NCBI GenBank assembly: GCA_947630215.1
Contig: CANRGX010000004.1
Span: 62,001 to 126,000, forward strand
DNA: 64,000 bases
Reading direction: 5' to 3'
Origin: an uncultured Eisenbergiella sp.
Lineage (GTDB): Bacteria > Bacillota > Clostridia > Lachnospirales > Lachnospiraceae
Position 1 is the first letter of the stretch, and each line of letters opens with the position of its first letter. Made by a program: the position numbers and the translations under genes. Shown in pieces: positions 54,222-62,392 of this stretch. The notes below the pieces were generated by a model that saw nothing but the letters and a program-made list of their open reading frames with translations, did no database searches and had not been told where the DNA came from.

Positions 54222-55527
54222 TGCTGAGATGAGCAGCGTAGAAGATGTGAGGTATGATCTGGCAAAAAATGAGAAAGGCAGTACCAGTCAGACGATTAAT
54301 AATTGCATGATTGTCCTGCATCGTGATCCGGTATTGAAGGGTGCAATCCGCAAAAACGAACTGTCCGGAAAGATTGATGTTGTAGGAAGTCTCGGCTGGC
54401 AGCGCACATCTGCCAGTGTGACTGATACGGATGTGTATCAGATCCAGTGGTATCTGGAAAAGAATTATGGTTTGAAAAATGACCGAATTATCAACAAAGC
54501 GCTGAATATTGTGGCAAGTGAGAACAGGTACCACCCTATTCGGGATTGTTTGGAGAAGCTGGAATGGGACGGACAGCCACGCATAGAGCATCTCCTGCCC
54601 CGGTATCTGGGTGCGGATAATGACAATTATACCAAAGAGATTATGCGGCTTTTAATGATGGCGGCGATTCGCAGGGTATATGAGCCGGGATGTAAGTTTG
54701 AGATTATGGTCTGCCTTGTGGGAGGACAGGGCGCAGGAAAGTCCACTTTTTTCCGCTTTCTGGCTATTCATGATGAATGGTTTTCGGATGATCTAAAGCA
54801 CATGGATGACGATAATGTATACCGAAAGATGCAGGGGCATTGGATCATAGAAATGTCGGAGATGATCGCAACAGTAAATGCTAAAAGCATAGAGGATATC
54901 AAGTCTTTTATCAGCAGACAGAAAGAGACTTATAAAATCCCCTATGAAACGCATCCGGAAGACAGACCGAGGCAGTGCGTATTTGTAGGGACTTCCAACA
55001 GCATGGATTTTCTTCCGCTGGATCGGACGGGCAACCGGCGTTTTGCTCCGGTTCTGGTACATCCGGAACGTGTGGAAAAACATATTCTGGAGGATGAAAG
55101 CGAAGCGAGAAAATATATCAGGCAGGCATGGGCGGAAGCGATGGTATTGTACCGAAACGGTGCCTGCGAATTGAAACTGTCCAAGGAAACGGAGAAATAT
55201 TTAAAAGAAATGCAGAAAGAGTTTATGCCGGAAGATGCCAAAGTTGGGATCATCCAACAGTGGCTGGACGAGCTGGCAGAGGATTATGTGTGTAGCATTA
55301 TGATCTATAAGAAAGCGTTCAGTCATGAGTATGATACGCCAAAGGACTGGGAGCTGAAAGAGATTAACAATGTGATGAATAACAGCATTGTCGGCTGGGA
55401 GAAAATTTCTTCCCACAGGTTTGCCGGATATGGCACACAGAGGGGATGGCGGAGAGTAACTGACAAAAATGGATTTCAGAAGCTTCCGGAAAATACGCCG
55501 ACTCCTTTTGAGGAAGCAAAGCAGTAA
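54160..55527 (+). CDS. VapE-type (virulence-associated E) replication ATPase
   Basis: A 455-residue VapE-domain protein. The P-loop reads VGGQGAGKSTFFRFLA (about residue 190); EMSEMIATVNAKSIEDIKSFIS (about 230) and FVGTSNSMDFLPLDRTGNRRFAPV (about 280) are family landmarks. VapE proteins are thought to be SF3-like helicases that replicate satellites and integrated elements after a primase. Start TTG at 54160, inside the primase gene, has GGAGG and GGAG upstream. The pairing with a CHC2 protein is common in Firmicute genomic islands. Confidence 0.9.
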   Translation: MRRKSEQPEKELWNEIGEALDAEMSSVEDVRYDLAKNEKGSTSQTINNCMIVLHRDPVLKGAIRKNELSGKIDVVGSLGWQRTSASVTDTDVYQIQWYLEKNYGLKNDRIINKALNIVASENRYHPIRDCLEKLEWDGQPRIEHLLPRYLGADNDNYTKEIMRLLMMAAIRRVYEPGCKFEIMVCLVGGQGAGKSTFFRFLAIHDEWFSDDLKHMDDDNVYRKMQGHWIIEMSEMIATVNAKSIEDIKSFISRQKETYKIPYETHPEDRPRQCVFVGTSNSMDFLPLDRTGNRRFAPVLVHPERVEKHILEDESEARKYIRQAWAEAMVLYRNGACELKLSKETEKYLKEMQKEFMPEDAKVGIIQQWLDELAEDYVCSIMIYKKAFSHEYDTPKDWELKEINNVMNNSIVGWEKISSHRFAGYGTQRGWRRVTDKNGFQKLPENTPTPFEEAKQ

Positions 55528-55561
55528 TAGAGTGGGAACAGAAAAAAGTTTTTCAGGCTCC

Positions 55562-55722
55562 GTTTACAGATCCTGTTTACAGGGACTGGATCAAGAGAAA
55601 AGTAAACAGAGCAGTTTACACTGGAAGGCTGAAAAAACGGGAGTTCTTATCTTGTAAACGATGTAAACAAAAATTTCGGAAAAGAGCATTTGTAAACAAT
55701 ATCTGTAAACAGGCAGGTAAAC
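55562..55722. repeat. GTAAAC/GTTTAC repeat array upstream of parM (iterons or parC centromere)
   Basis: Nine copies of GTAAAC in either orientation: GTTTAC at 55562, 55575 and 55614; GTAAAC at 55602, 55654, 55663, 55692, 55705 and 55717. Several are 12-13 bases apart, close to helical phase. The array fills the 218-base gap between vapE and parM. ParR of plasmids binds such arrays next to its own operon; alternatively they are replication iterons. Confidence 0.8.
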
Positions 55723-55745
55723 GGAAAAGCAAGGAGGAGATTTTT

Positions 55746-56666
55746 ATGCAGAAGCAGCATTCAAAAATTATTATCGGACTGGATCATGGTTACGGGAACA
55801 TCAAGACGGCGCACAGGGTATTTAAAACGGGCGTGGAATGTTTCGAGGAGGAGCCGATCGTCAGCATGAATTACGTGAAATACAAGGATAAGTATTACGT
55901 AATCGGAGAAAACCACCTAATCTATCAGGGCAACAAGACGGATTCGCAGGACTTTTTTATCCTGACACTGGCAGGTCTGGCGGAGGAGCTGAAGTTCCGG
56001 GGGTTGCATGAGGCAAAGGTGGTTCTGGCTGCCGGACTGCCTCTTGCGTGGGCGAAAAGCCAGGCGGCAGACTTTAGGAAATATCTGATGCAGGAGCAGG
56101 AACTGTCTTTTTCATTCCGCAGGGAGGATTACAGGGTGCATCTGTGCGGCGTGGAAGTGTTCCCGCAGGGATTTGCGGCGGTGTGCAGCGCTAGGACTAT
56201 GAAAGGCTTCAACATGATCGCGGATATCGGGAACGGAACGATGAATGTGATGCAGATCATTGATGGGAAGCCGATAGAAAAGAGCCTTGTGACGGACAAA
56301 TTCGGCGTATCCATCTGCATGAAGGAGATCCGGAAAGAGCTGTCCAAGGCATCCGGCGAGGAGATCCCTGAGATGCTGGTCGAGCCGCTCCTGCGGGACG
56401 GGGTGCAGGGAAGGACGGATGGGATGGCGGCAGCAGTACAGCGGATTGCTGCACAGTATACAGACAACATCATAAAGCGGCTGGTAGATTATGGATATAA
56501 GGAAAATCTGGTGCATCTCTATGTGGCCGGCGGAGGCGGCTGCCTGCTCAGGCATTACAGTGATATTGCCTCAAGGGGGAATGTGACTTTCATTGAGGAC
56601 ATCTGCGCCAATGCCAAAGGGTATGAATATCTTGCGGTGCAGAAGCAGCGCAGGCAGGCGGTATAG
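55746..56666 (+). CDS. parM: ParM/StbA-like plasmid-segregation actin
   Basis: A 306-residue actin-like ATPase. Phosphate-1 motif IIGLDHGYGNIKTA near the N-terminus, phosphate-2 motif IADIGNGTMNVMQI (about residue 158) and the adenosine motif LYVAGGGGCLL (about 257) place it in the ParM/StbA group. Such proteins polymerise to push plasmid copies apart when ParR bound to parC contacts the filament. AAGGAGGAG precedes the ATG. Downstream is a ParR-like gene, upstream a repeat array, so a full partition cassette is likely. Confidence 0.9.
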   Translation: MQKQHSKIIIGLDHGYGNIKTAHRVFKTGVECFEEEPIVSMNYVKYKDKYYVIGENHLIYQGNKTDSQDFFILTLAGLAEELKFRGLHEAKVVLAAGLPLAWAKSQAADFRKYLMQEQELSFSFRREDYRVHLCGVEVFPQGFAAVCSARTMKGFNMIADIGNGTMNVMQIIDGKPIEKSLVTDKFGVSICMKEIRKELSKASGEEIPEMLVEPLLRDGVQGRTDGMAAAVQRIAAQYTDNIIKRLVDYGYKENLVHLYVAGGGGCLLRHYSDIASRGNVTFIEDICANAKGYEYLAVQKQRRQAV

Positions 56667-56680
56667 GAGCGGGTATTGGA

Positions 56681-57124
56681 ATGAGAAAAACCTATAAGTG
56701 CAGCAATATAAAGTTCTGCATGGAAGATGAAAACCAGCGCAGGACATGGGAGTATCTCCAGGGACTAAGCCGGAAAGACGGTTCTTATGGGAAAGTGCTT
56801 TCGGATGTATTTGCGGGGTATCTTGACGGATACGGAGCAGGGCAGGGAGCCGGGGAGAAAAATCCGCCGGAGGAAGAGGCGGCAGTTCCGGGTATAGCGG
56901 AAGGGAAGATGGAGCAGCTTTTAGTGCAAATGATTTCAGAGATGTTTCTGGAAATGCGGGAAACGCTGGCGGCAGAGATCAGGCAGAGTCTTGCGGAATA
57001 TGCCTGCACTTCCGATCCGGGCGGAAGAACGGTTTTCCCACAGCCGGATGAAGCGCGGGAACAGACGCAGGAGCCGGAACTGTCGGAGGACATGATGGCT
57101 TTTGCGTTTGGAATGGGCGGATAG
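56681..57124 (+). CDS. ParR-like partition adaptor
   Basis: A 147-residue protein 14 bases after parM. The N-terminal part (YKCSNIKFCMEDENQRRTWEYLQGLSRKDGSYGKVLSDVF) fits a ribbon-helix-helix DNA-binding domain of the ParR kind: a beta strand then two helices. A Gly/Glu/Pro-rich linker leads to an amphipathic helix (MEQLLVQMISEMFLEMRETLAAEIRQSL) and an acidic C-terminal tail ending SEDMMAFAFGMGG, which could bind the ParM filament end. Assignment rests mostly on position and layout. Confidence 0.7.
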   Translation: MRKTYKCSNIKFCMEDENQRRTWEYLQGLSRKDGSYGKVLSDVFAGYLDGYGAGQGAGEKNPPEEEAAVPGIAEGKMEQLLVQMISEMFLEMRETLAAEIRQSLAEYACTSDPGGRTVFPQPDEAREQTQEPELSEDMMAFAFGMGG

Positions 57125-57160
57125 ACGCCTGCAGAAACGGGAACCAAACATCAGATGCTT

Positions 57161-57220
57161 GGTACCGGATTTTTGTGCAGCGTCTATGATACGGTACCGA
57201 ATGTTTTTTGTATGGTACCG
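57161..57220. repeat. Three GGTACCG repeats
   Basis: GGTACCG occurs at 57161-57167, 57193-57199 and 57214-57220, in the same orientation. They may bind a relaxosome or regulatory protein. Confidence 0.6.
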
Positions 57221-57261
57221 ACGCCCACAGCGGATGACGGCGGCATTATGCTGGAAGGAGC

Positions 57262-57386
57262 GGTCTGCCGGATGTTTTTTTCGGCAGACCATGCCGCAGC
57301 TTTTCTGCGGCATCAGCCCCGCAGGGCGCCTTGCTTCTGACACGCAGTGTCAGAAGTAATAAGGCGTTACTTCTGGAAGAAGTAAC
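57262..57386. other. Candidate origin of transfer (oriT): four consecutive hairpins
   Basis: Perfect inverted repeats follow each other: 9 bp (57262-57270/57282-57290), 9 bp (57291-57299/57305-57313), 10 bp (57334-57343/57347-57356, CTTCTGACAC arm) and 9 bp (57366-57374/57378-57386, GTTACTTCT arm). The last two share AGAAGTAA and can also pair with each other. The relaxase starts 45 bases later, the usual place for a MobV-type oriT. Confidence 0.65.
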
Positions 57387-57431
57387 AAGACCATAGAGAG
57401 CAGCATACCAGAAAAAGGAAGGAGGCGGGAA

Positions 57432-58712
57432 ATGGCGGCAAAAACAATCTCTTTTCCCAAAGGGCGGGGAAGCCTGGCGCATAACAACCGGGAATTTACA
57501 GCCGCAAATGTCTGTCCGGAAAGGACAGGCTGGAACCGGACCTATATCAGGGAATCCCTGCCGGATGCCTATGAGAAATGCTTCGGGGAGGCTCTCAGGA
57601 AATACAATGCGGCGCAGAAGCGGAAGGACAGGCAGAAAGACAATTACCTGAAGGAGATTGAAAACTCCGGAAACGGGGAGAAAGTCTTTTATGAAAATGT
57701 GGTTCAGATCGGGAAAAAGACGGATACGGCGGTGGTGGATGAAAACGGGAACCTGACCAAAGAGGTGGAAGCTGCCATTGAGGTATTAGAGCAGTATGCC
57801 CTTACCTTTCAGGAACGCAATCCCAACTTATATCTATTTAACTGCGTCCTGCATCTGGACGAGGCAACACCCCATCTGCATATAGATTATATTCCTGTGG
57901 CACATGGGTATCAAAAAGGAATGGAGACACGCAACAGCCTGACGAAAGCATTCCAGCAGATGGGATTTGCTAAAGCGGTCAGCAGGAAACAGAATGAGAC
58001 GGTAGCATGGCAGGAGAGGGAAAGGGCGTATCTGGAGGAGCTCTGTACAGAACATGGCATAGAGATCGAAACGTTGGGCGTCAAGCGGGAGAATCTGAGC
58101 CTGCCGGAGTATAAGGCTGCCATGCGGAAGGTGGAGACGCTGGAAGAACAGGCGGAGCAGATCGGGAGCCGCAATCAGGAACTGGAAGCACAGACGGAAA
58201 ATCTTTTTCAGGAAATTCAAAAGCTGGAGGAAAAAGAGCGGGACAGCCGGGATATTTTGAAACAGCATACGCTCAGGGCATCGGAACTGAAGCTGATGGA
58301 GCGGGAGGCGGATGCGGAGACTAAGGCAGTAAAAAGCACTGCGGTTCCGGTCAGCAGCCTGTTCGGCGGTGAGGAATATGTGAAGGTGAAAAAGGCGGAC
58401 TGGAATAAGATCGTGAATGTCTTCCACAAGGCAGTGCAGCAGAATCATCTGGTGGAAAAATATGAAAAGAAGATAGCCGGACTGGAGAAACGGCTCGATG
58501 TCTTAAATGGTCAGATGGAGAAGCTGAAACGGTTTGTGGAATCCAGAGGATTGGGAGAAGCATTTGCAGAATATCTGAAATCCCTTGCGCCAAAGACTAT
58601 AAAGCAGAAGCTGAAAGAGGCAAAGGCGGAGGCGGCGGAGCAGAACCGGCAGAGGGCGGACAATATCCGCAGGATGCCGGAAAAGAAGAAATACCAAGGG
58701 CAGGAACTGTAA
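57432..58712 (+). CDS. MobV-family relaxase (plasmid mobilisation)
   Basis: A 426-residue relaxase. It would nick oriT and lead the strand into the recipient. The N-terminal strand and motif I region SLAHNNREFTAANVCPERTGWNRTYI and the His-rich motif HLDEATPHLHIDYIPV (about residue 142) are the MobV/Pre pattern. The C-terminal half (about 215-300 and 340-420) is a Glu/Lys/Gln-rich coiled coil. ATG follows AAGGAGG. Upstream hairpins make a fitting oriT. No coupling protein was seen, so mobilisation probably needs another element. Confidence 0.9.
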   Translation: MAAKTISFPKGRGSLAHNNREFTAANVCPERTGWNRTYIRESLPDAYEKCFGEALRKYNAAQKRKDRQKDNYLKEIENSGNGEKVFYENVVQIGKKTDTAVVDENGNLTKEVEAAIEVLEQYALTFQERNPNLYLFNCVLHLDEATPHLHIDYIPVAHGYQKGMETRNSLTKAFQQMGFAKAVSRKQNETVAWQERERAYLEELCTEHGIEIETLGVKRENLSLPEYKAAMRKVETLEEQAEQIGSRNQELEAQTENLFQEIQKLEEKERDSRDILKQHTLRASELKLMEREADAETKAVKSTAVPVSSLFGGEEYVKVKKADWNKIVNVFHKAVQQNHLVEKYEKKIAGLEKRLDVLNGQMEKLKRFVESRGLGEAFAEYLKSLAPKTIKQKLKEAKAEAAEQNRQRADNIRRMPEKKKYQGQEL

Positions 58713-58743
58713 AGTATCATTAAGAGATGAAGAAAGAGAGGAT

Positions 58744-59103
58744 ATGACAATGGAACTGACTTATGAAAAATGCGGGGATTATCTGATTCCGAACCTGCTC
58801 CCCAGCCGGGAACCAGAAGGAGAGCTACGTAAGTTCGGACGGATGAGGCGGCAGTACCTGAAAGAACACCGCTCCGGGATCTATTCGGGGCTGCTTCTGA
58901 TAGGGAAGCTGAAAGAGCATCTTTTGGCGGTGCAGGAACAGGCGGAGCAGAGGTTTGATGTGCTGATAGAGCAGATGGCGGCGGCTGAGGGTGTGACGGA
59001 GCAGTTAAAGGCGGCAGATCAGATGCTCTGGGTGAGGAAGATGAACAATATCCGGGCGAGAGCGGAGGAGGTTGTTTTAGCAGAGTTAATTTATCATCTA
59101 TAA
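58744..59103 (+). CDS. tnpV: TnpV-family transposon-encoded protein
   Basis: A 119-residue protein matching the TnpV family found in Firmicute conjugative and mobilizable elements: YEKCGDYLIPNLLPS, RRQYLKEHRSGIYSGLLLIGKLKEHL, EQAEQRFDVLIEQMAAAEGVTEQLKA and WVRKMNNIRARAEEVV. Its function is not known. ATG at 58744 has GAGAGGAT next to it; an ATG two codons on is possible. It is the last backbone gene before the AT-rich cargo. Confidence 0.85.
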   Translation: MTMELTYEKCGDYLIPNLLPSREPEGELRKFGRMRRQYLKEHRSGIYSGLLLIGKLKEHLLAVQEQAEQRFDVLIEQMAAAEGVTEQLKAADQMLWVRKMNNIRARAEEVVLAELIYHL

Positions 59104-59128
59104 ATAAAAACAATTTTATAGGAACTTC

Positions 59129-59157
59129 TTGGAAAAGAAGGGGCTTAGTGCTATAAT
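59129..59157 (+). promoter_or_regulatory. Promoter of the methyltransferase-GHKL-Z1 operon
   Basis: TTGGAA (59129-59134), a 17-base spacer and a perfect TATAAT (59152-59157) with TGC before it (extended -10). The leader to the methyltransferase ATG is about 155 bases, AT-rich, without a recognised riboswitch. CTTCTT/AAGAAG (59125-59140) form a small inverted repeat over the -35. Confidence 0.75.
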
Positions 59158-59320
59158 AAAATCGGATTATAAGACATTTTGCCAGGTTTACTTTTTCCAA
59201 GGATTATGCAGAGCATTGCTCAATGTATTTATTAAATTTGTTTGTGGAATTAAATGGAGAGTCATGTTTGAAAGATGATAATGTAAACAAAATAAAAAAT
59301 CACAAATTGGGGAAAAGAAA

Positions 59321-60895
59321 ATGTATAAGACAATGGATTTGTTTGCAGGTGCAGGCGGTTTGAGTTATGGATTTGAAATGACAAATAAATTTCAAATTGT
59401 TGCGGCTGTTGAAAAAAATAAAAACGCAAGAGAAACATATAAGAATAATCATAAGAAAAAAGATAAAATAAAGATAATAGAAGATGTAATAGGTTGTAAC
59501 TTTGCAGAGCTAGATAAAGAGGTTGGAGGTATAGATATTATCATAGGTGGGCCTCCTTGTCAGGGCTTTTCAAATGCAAATAGACAAAAGAATCACATAA
59601 TAAGTATGAATAATTCTCTTGTCAAAGAGTATTTCAGAGCTGTGAAGGAGATTAAGCCGAAAGCATTTGTAATGGAAAATGTAAGTATGCTTGCATCTGA
59701 AACACATAGATTTTATGATTCTAAGATAGATCATGAAGTGATTACAAAGTTGGGAATTGAACTACAGAAAGAAGAATTAGTGATTGCAAAGAAGATGTAT
59801 AATAATTTAAATGTATTAGATATCTTAGAAAAAAATTCATGTAAAGAATACGAAATATCTCCAGAACTATTTCAACTGTTGAATGTGCTTTATAAAAATA
59901 GAAATAGTGAGAATAAGCTGAAAAAATATATAGAAAAGAATGGGAAAAAAATAGTTAAGGAGATATCAATTCATAAAGAGATGGGGAAAAATGCTTTTCC
60001 TATTTTAGATACAATAGAAGCTCATGTCTTTGAGAATAGTATTACAAGTGTATTTGAAGAACTTTTAGATTTCTTGAATTTTCAAAAAGCCTTTATTTTA
60101 AAAAGAGAACTGGATGATAATCAAATATTATATAAATTTGAAGAAAAGGAAAGAACTGGGAATGTAGTAGCTAAAGTGTCTTCATATCCTGTAATTCAAT
60201 ATGTCAAGAAGATTGTAGCAGACGACTATGAGCAGTGTGGCGGTGTAGTTAATTCATTGTGGTATAAAGTGCCACAATATAGAAAAAGGTATGTAGTATT
60301 TGGAATAAAAAAAGATATACTTGGTGTAAAAAAGCTAAAGATGCCAAGTGAACCAAAGAAAATTCAGAAAATTTCAGTAAGTGATGCGATTATAGATTTA
60401 ATTGATTGCCAGACGACTGAAAATGTGTTAACCGATGCAGTTCAATATGCTGATGTTAAACAATTATCACAGTACGCAAAGAGGATGAGAAAGGGCTCTG
60501 AGGGGGTATATAATCATGTAATTACAAAAAGTGGTAAAAATGCAAAAAAACGGTTTGCACAGTTAAAAGAAGGGCAGAATTTTCATGATCTTGATGAAGA
60601 ATTAAAGTCCAATTATGCTGATCCTAAGCGGACACAGAATAGTATTTATTTGAGATTAAAAGGCAATGAACCGAGTGGAACGGTAATTAATGTGAGAAAA
60701 TCCATGTGGATACATCCGAGATTGGATCGTGCAATCAGTGTAAGGGAAGCGGCTAGACTTCAATCCTTTCCGGATAAATTTGTATTTACGGGAAGCAAAG
60801 ATTCACAATATCAACAAGTGGGAAATGCTGTTCCGCCACTGATGGCAAAGGGATTAGCAGAATGGTTGTACAATTATATACGAGAACAAGAGTAA
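59321..60895 (+). CDS. DNA cytosine-5 methyltransferase with large insertion
   Basis: Methylates cytosine C5 in a target sequence, here probably to mark self DNA. Motifs in the 524 residues: I, MDLFAGAGGLSYG (about 5-17); IV, GGPPCQGFSN with catalytic Cys80; VI, ENV at 119-121; VIII, QYRKR at 319-323; IX, ISVREAARLQSFPDKF (about 468); X, QQVGNAVPPLMAKG (about 497). ENV and QxRxR are about 200 residues apart, versus some 40 in the classic enzyme M.HhaI, so a domain of about 160 residues is inserted there, besides the usual target-recognition region before motif IX. GGGGAAAAG precedes the ATG. First gene of a three-gene cargo operon. Confidence 0.95.
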   Translation: MYKTMDLFAGAGGLSYGFEMTNKFQIVAAVEKNKNARETYKNNHKKKDKIKIIEDVIGCNFAELDKEVGGIDIIIGGPPCQGFSNANRQKNHIISMNNSLVKEYFRAVKEIKPKAFVMENVSMLASETHRFYDSKIDHEVITKLGIELQKEELVIAKKMYNNLNVLDILEKNSCKEYEISPELFQLLNVLYKNRNSENKLKKYIEKNGKKIVKEISIHKEMGKNAFPILDTIEAHVFENSITSVFEELLDFLNFQKAFILKRELDDNQILYKFEEKERTGNVVAKVSSYPVIQYVKKIVADDYEQCGGVVNSLWYKVPQYRKRYVVFGIKKDILGVKKLKMPSEPKKIQKISVSDAIIDLIDCQTTENVLTDAVQYADVKQLSQYAKRMRKGSEGVYNHVITKSGKNAKKRFAQLKEGQNFHDLDEELKSNYADPKRTQNSIYLRLKGNEPSGTVINVRKSMWIHPRLDRAISVREAARLQSFPDKFVFTGSKDSQYQQVGNAVPPLMAKGLAEWLYNYIREQE

Positions 60896-60934
60896 GAACT
60901 ATAATAATAGTCTGCACTGCTGGGAGGGAAAGGA

Positions 60935-62392
60935 ATGTATGAACAAAATTGCGTGCCGTTTGCACCGTCATTAATTGAATCAATGCGTTCATTGGGGTAT
61001 TCTTTTCCTTCAGCGATTGCAGATTTGATTGATAACAGCATTAGTGCAAAAGCTGATGAAATAACTATTTTATCAGAACCATCTGTCGATCCTTGGATGG
61101 TAATATTTGATAATGGTTGTGGAATGTCAAAAGATGAATTGTATGAAGCAATGAGATACGGAAGTAAAAATCCATTGGATAAAAGGGAATGTGATGATTT
61201 AGGAAGATTTGGTTTAGGACTTAAAGCAGCATCCCTATCGCAGTGCCGACGATTAGTGATTGCCAGCAAAAAAGATAATAAAATAAGCGCATATTCATGG
61301 GATCTTGATTTTGTCATAGAAAAAGGTGCATGGGTATTGAAGTGTTTTTCGGACGAAGAAACAAAAGAATATATTCACATAGAGATGTTGGATAAAGTGA
61401 AAACAGGAACGTATATTCTGCTAGAGAATTTTGATAGAGTTAAGGAAAGCACAGCCGACATTAACACAACATTTAATAAAAATCTAAGTGATATGGAAAA
61501 TCATATCGCACTTGTATTCCATAGGTTTATAGAGGAAGGACTTACAATTAAGTTAAACGGTATGAAAATTGAGGGGCGTGATCCTTTTTTAAGTACGAAT
61601 CCAGCTACTCAGAAAAAAAGAGAAAGCTCTTTTTACGTAAATAATGAAAAGATTACATTAAAGCCATATGTGCTTCCGCATTTGTCAAAATTAAAACAGG
61701 AAGATTTAGATAAGCTTGGAGGGAAAGAACATATTCGAAATGAACAGGGCTTTTATGTATATAGAAATAAACGGCTGATTATATGGGGAACGTGGTTTAG
61801 GCTTGAAAGAAAGGATGAATTGAATAAGTTAGCACGTGTAAGAGTTGATATTCCAAACTCTTTGGATTATATGTGGGCAATTGATATTAAAAAGAGCACT
61901 GCTTCGCTTCCTGACATGATAAAAAAGAATATGTTTAACGCTGTATATGAAACAGTTTTAAATAGTGAAAAAGTATATACATACAGGGGGAGAAAGGAAA
62001 AGAATGATAAAAATATAGAAGTGATTTGGGAAAAAATTAAAATGCGGGATGGTTATAAATATGTAGTCAATCGGAAAATTCCTCAACTGAAGCTTTTAGT
62101 AGAAACTATGGAACCAGAACAAATCAAGCTTTTGGATTCTGCTATAAATGGGATAGAAGAAGCGTTTCCTGTCAATGCACTATATGTCGATGTGGCAAAA
62201 GGAACTATTGAAGAACGTGATAAAAAGGAAATAGAAGATGTATGGGAAGAATTGCAGATTCAGATGGACTATGTTAAATCAAAAGGACTTCATATAGTAG
62301 AATATTATAAAGCATTTATGAATACGGAACCATATTGTAATTATGATGAAATTAAAAAGCGTATTCAAAAGGAGATAGAAAATAATGAATAA
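60935..62392 (+). CDS. GHKL ATPase, MORC/MutL-like, defence-associated
   Basis: A 485-residue ATPase of the gyrase-Hsp90-histidine kinase-MutL superfamily. The Bergerat fold is clear: N box AIADLIDNSISAKADEI (Asn34), DNGCGMSKDEL (59-69), and the G2 lid DLGRFGLGLKAASLSQC (88-104). A region of S5-like fold follows (about 200-330), and the C-terminal part is helical and charged; no nuclease motif is visible. Layout and neighbours match prokaryotic MORC/paraMORC proteins of restriction-modification operons (Iyer, Abhiman and Aravind 2008). I infer ATP-driven clamping or remodelling of DNA. It starts 39 bases after the methyltransferase and overlaps the Z1 gene by 8 bases. Confidence 0.88.
   Translation: MYEQNCVPFAPSLIESMRSLGYSFPSAIADLIDNSISAKADEITILSEPSVDPWMVIFDNGCGMSKDELYEAMRYGSKNPLDKRECDDLGRFGLGLKAASLSQCRRLVIASKKDNKISAYSWDLDFVIEKGAWVLKCFSDEETKEYIHIEMLDKVKTGTYILLENFDRVKESTADINTTFNKNLSDMENHIALVFHRFIEEGLTIKLNGMKIEGRDPFLSTNPATQKKRESSFYVNNEKITLKPYVLPHLSKLKQEDLDKLGGKEHIRNEQGFYVYRNKRLIIWGTWFRLERKDELNKLARVRVDIPNSLDYMWAIDIKKSTASLPDMIKKNMFNAVYETVLNSEKVYTYRGRKEKNDKNIEVIWEKIKMRDGYKYVVNRKIPQLKLLVETMEPEQIKLLDSAINGIEEAFPVNALYVDVAKGTIEERDKKEIEDVWEELQIQMDYVKSKGLHIVEYYKAFMNTEPYCNYDEIKKRIQKEIENNE

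Larger units (their letters stand above)
57125..57431 (+). other. Hairpin-rich non-coding stretch (transfer-origin region)
   Basis: This 307-base gap between parR and the relaxase gene holds three GGTACCG repeats and four perfect hairpins, listed separately. Open frames crossing it have no family resemblance. Confidence 0.75.

Noticed and set aside
55562-55722. Repeat array as a CRISPR.
   Set aside because: Repeats are 6-7 bases, in both orientations and with short spacers. There are no cas genes.
59224-59360. Short frame in the methyltransferase leader as an upstream peptide.
   Set aside because: No good ribosome site, runs into the methyltransferase in another frame, composition is plain AT-rich noise.
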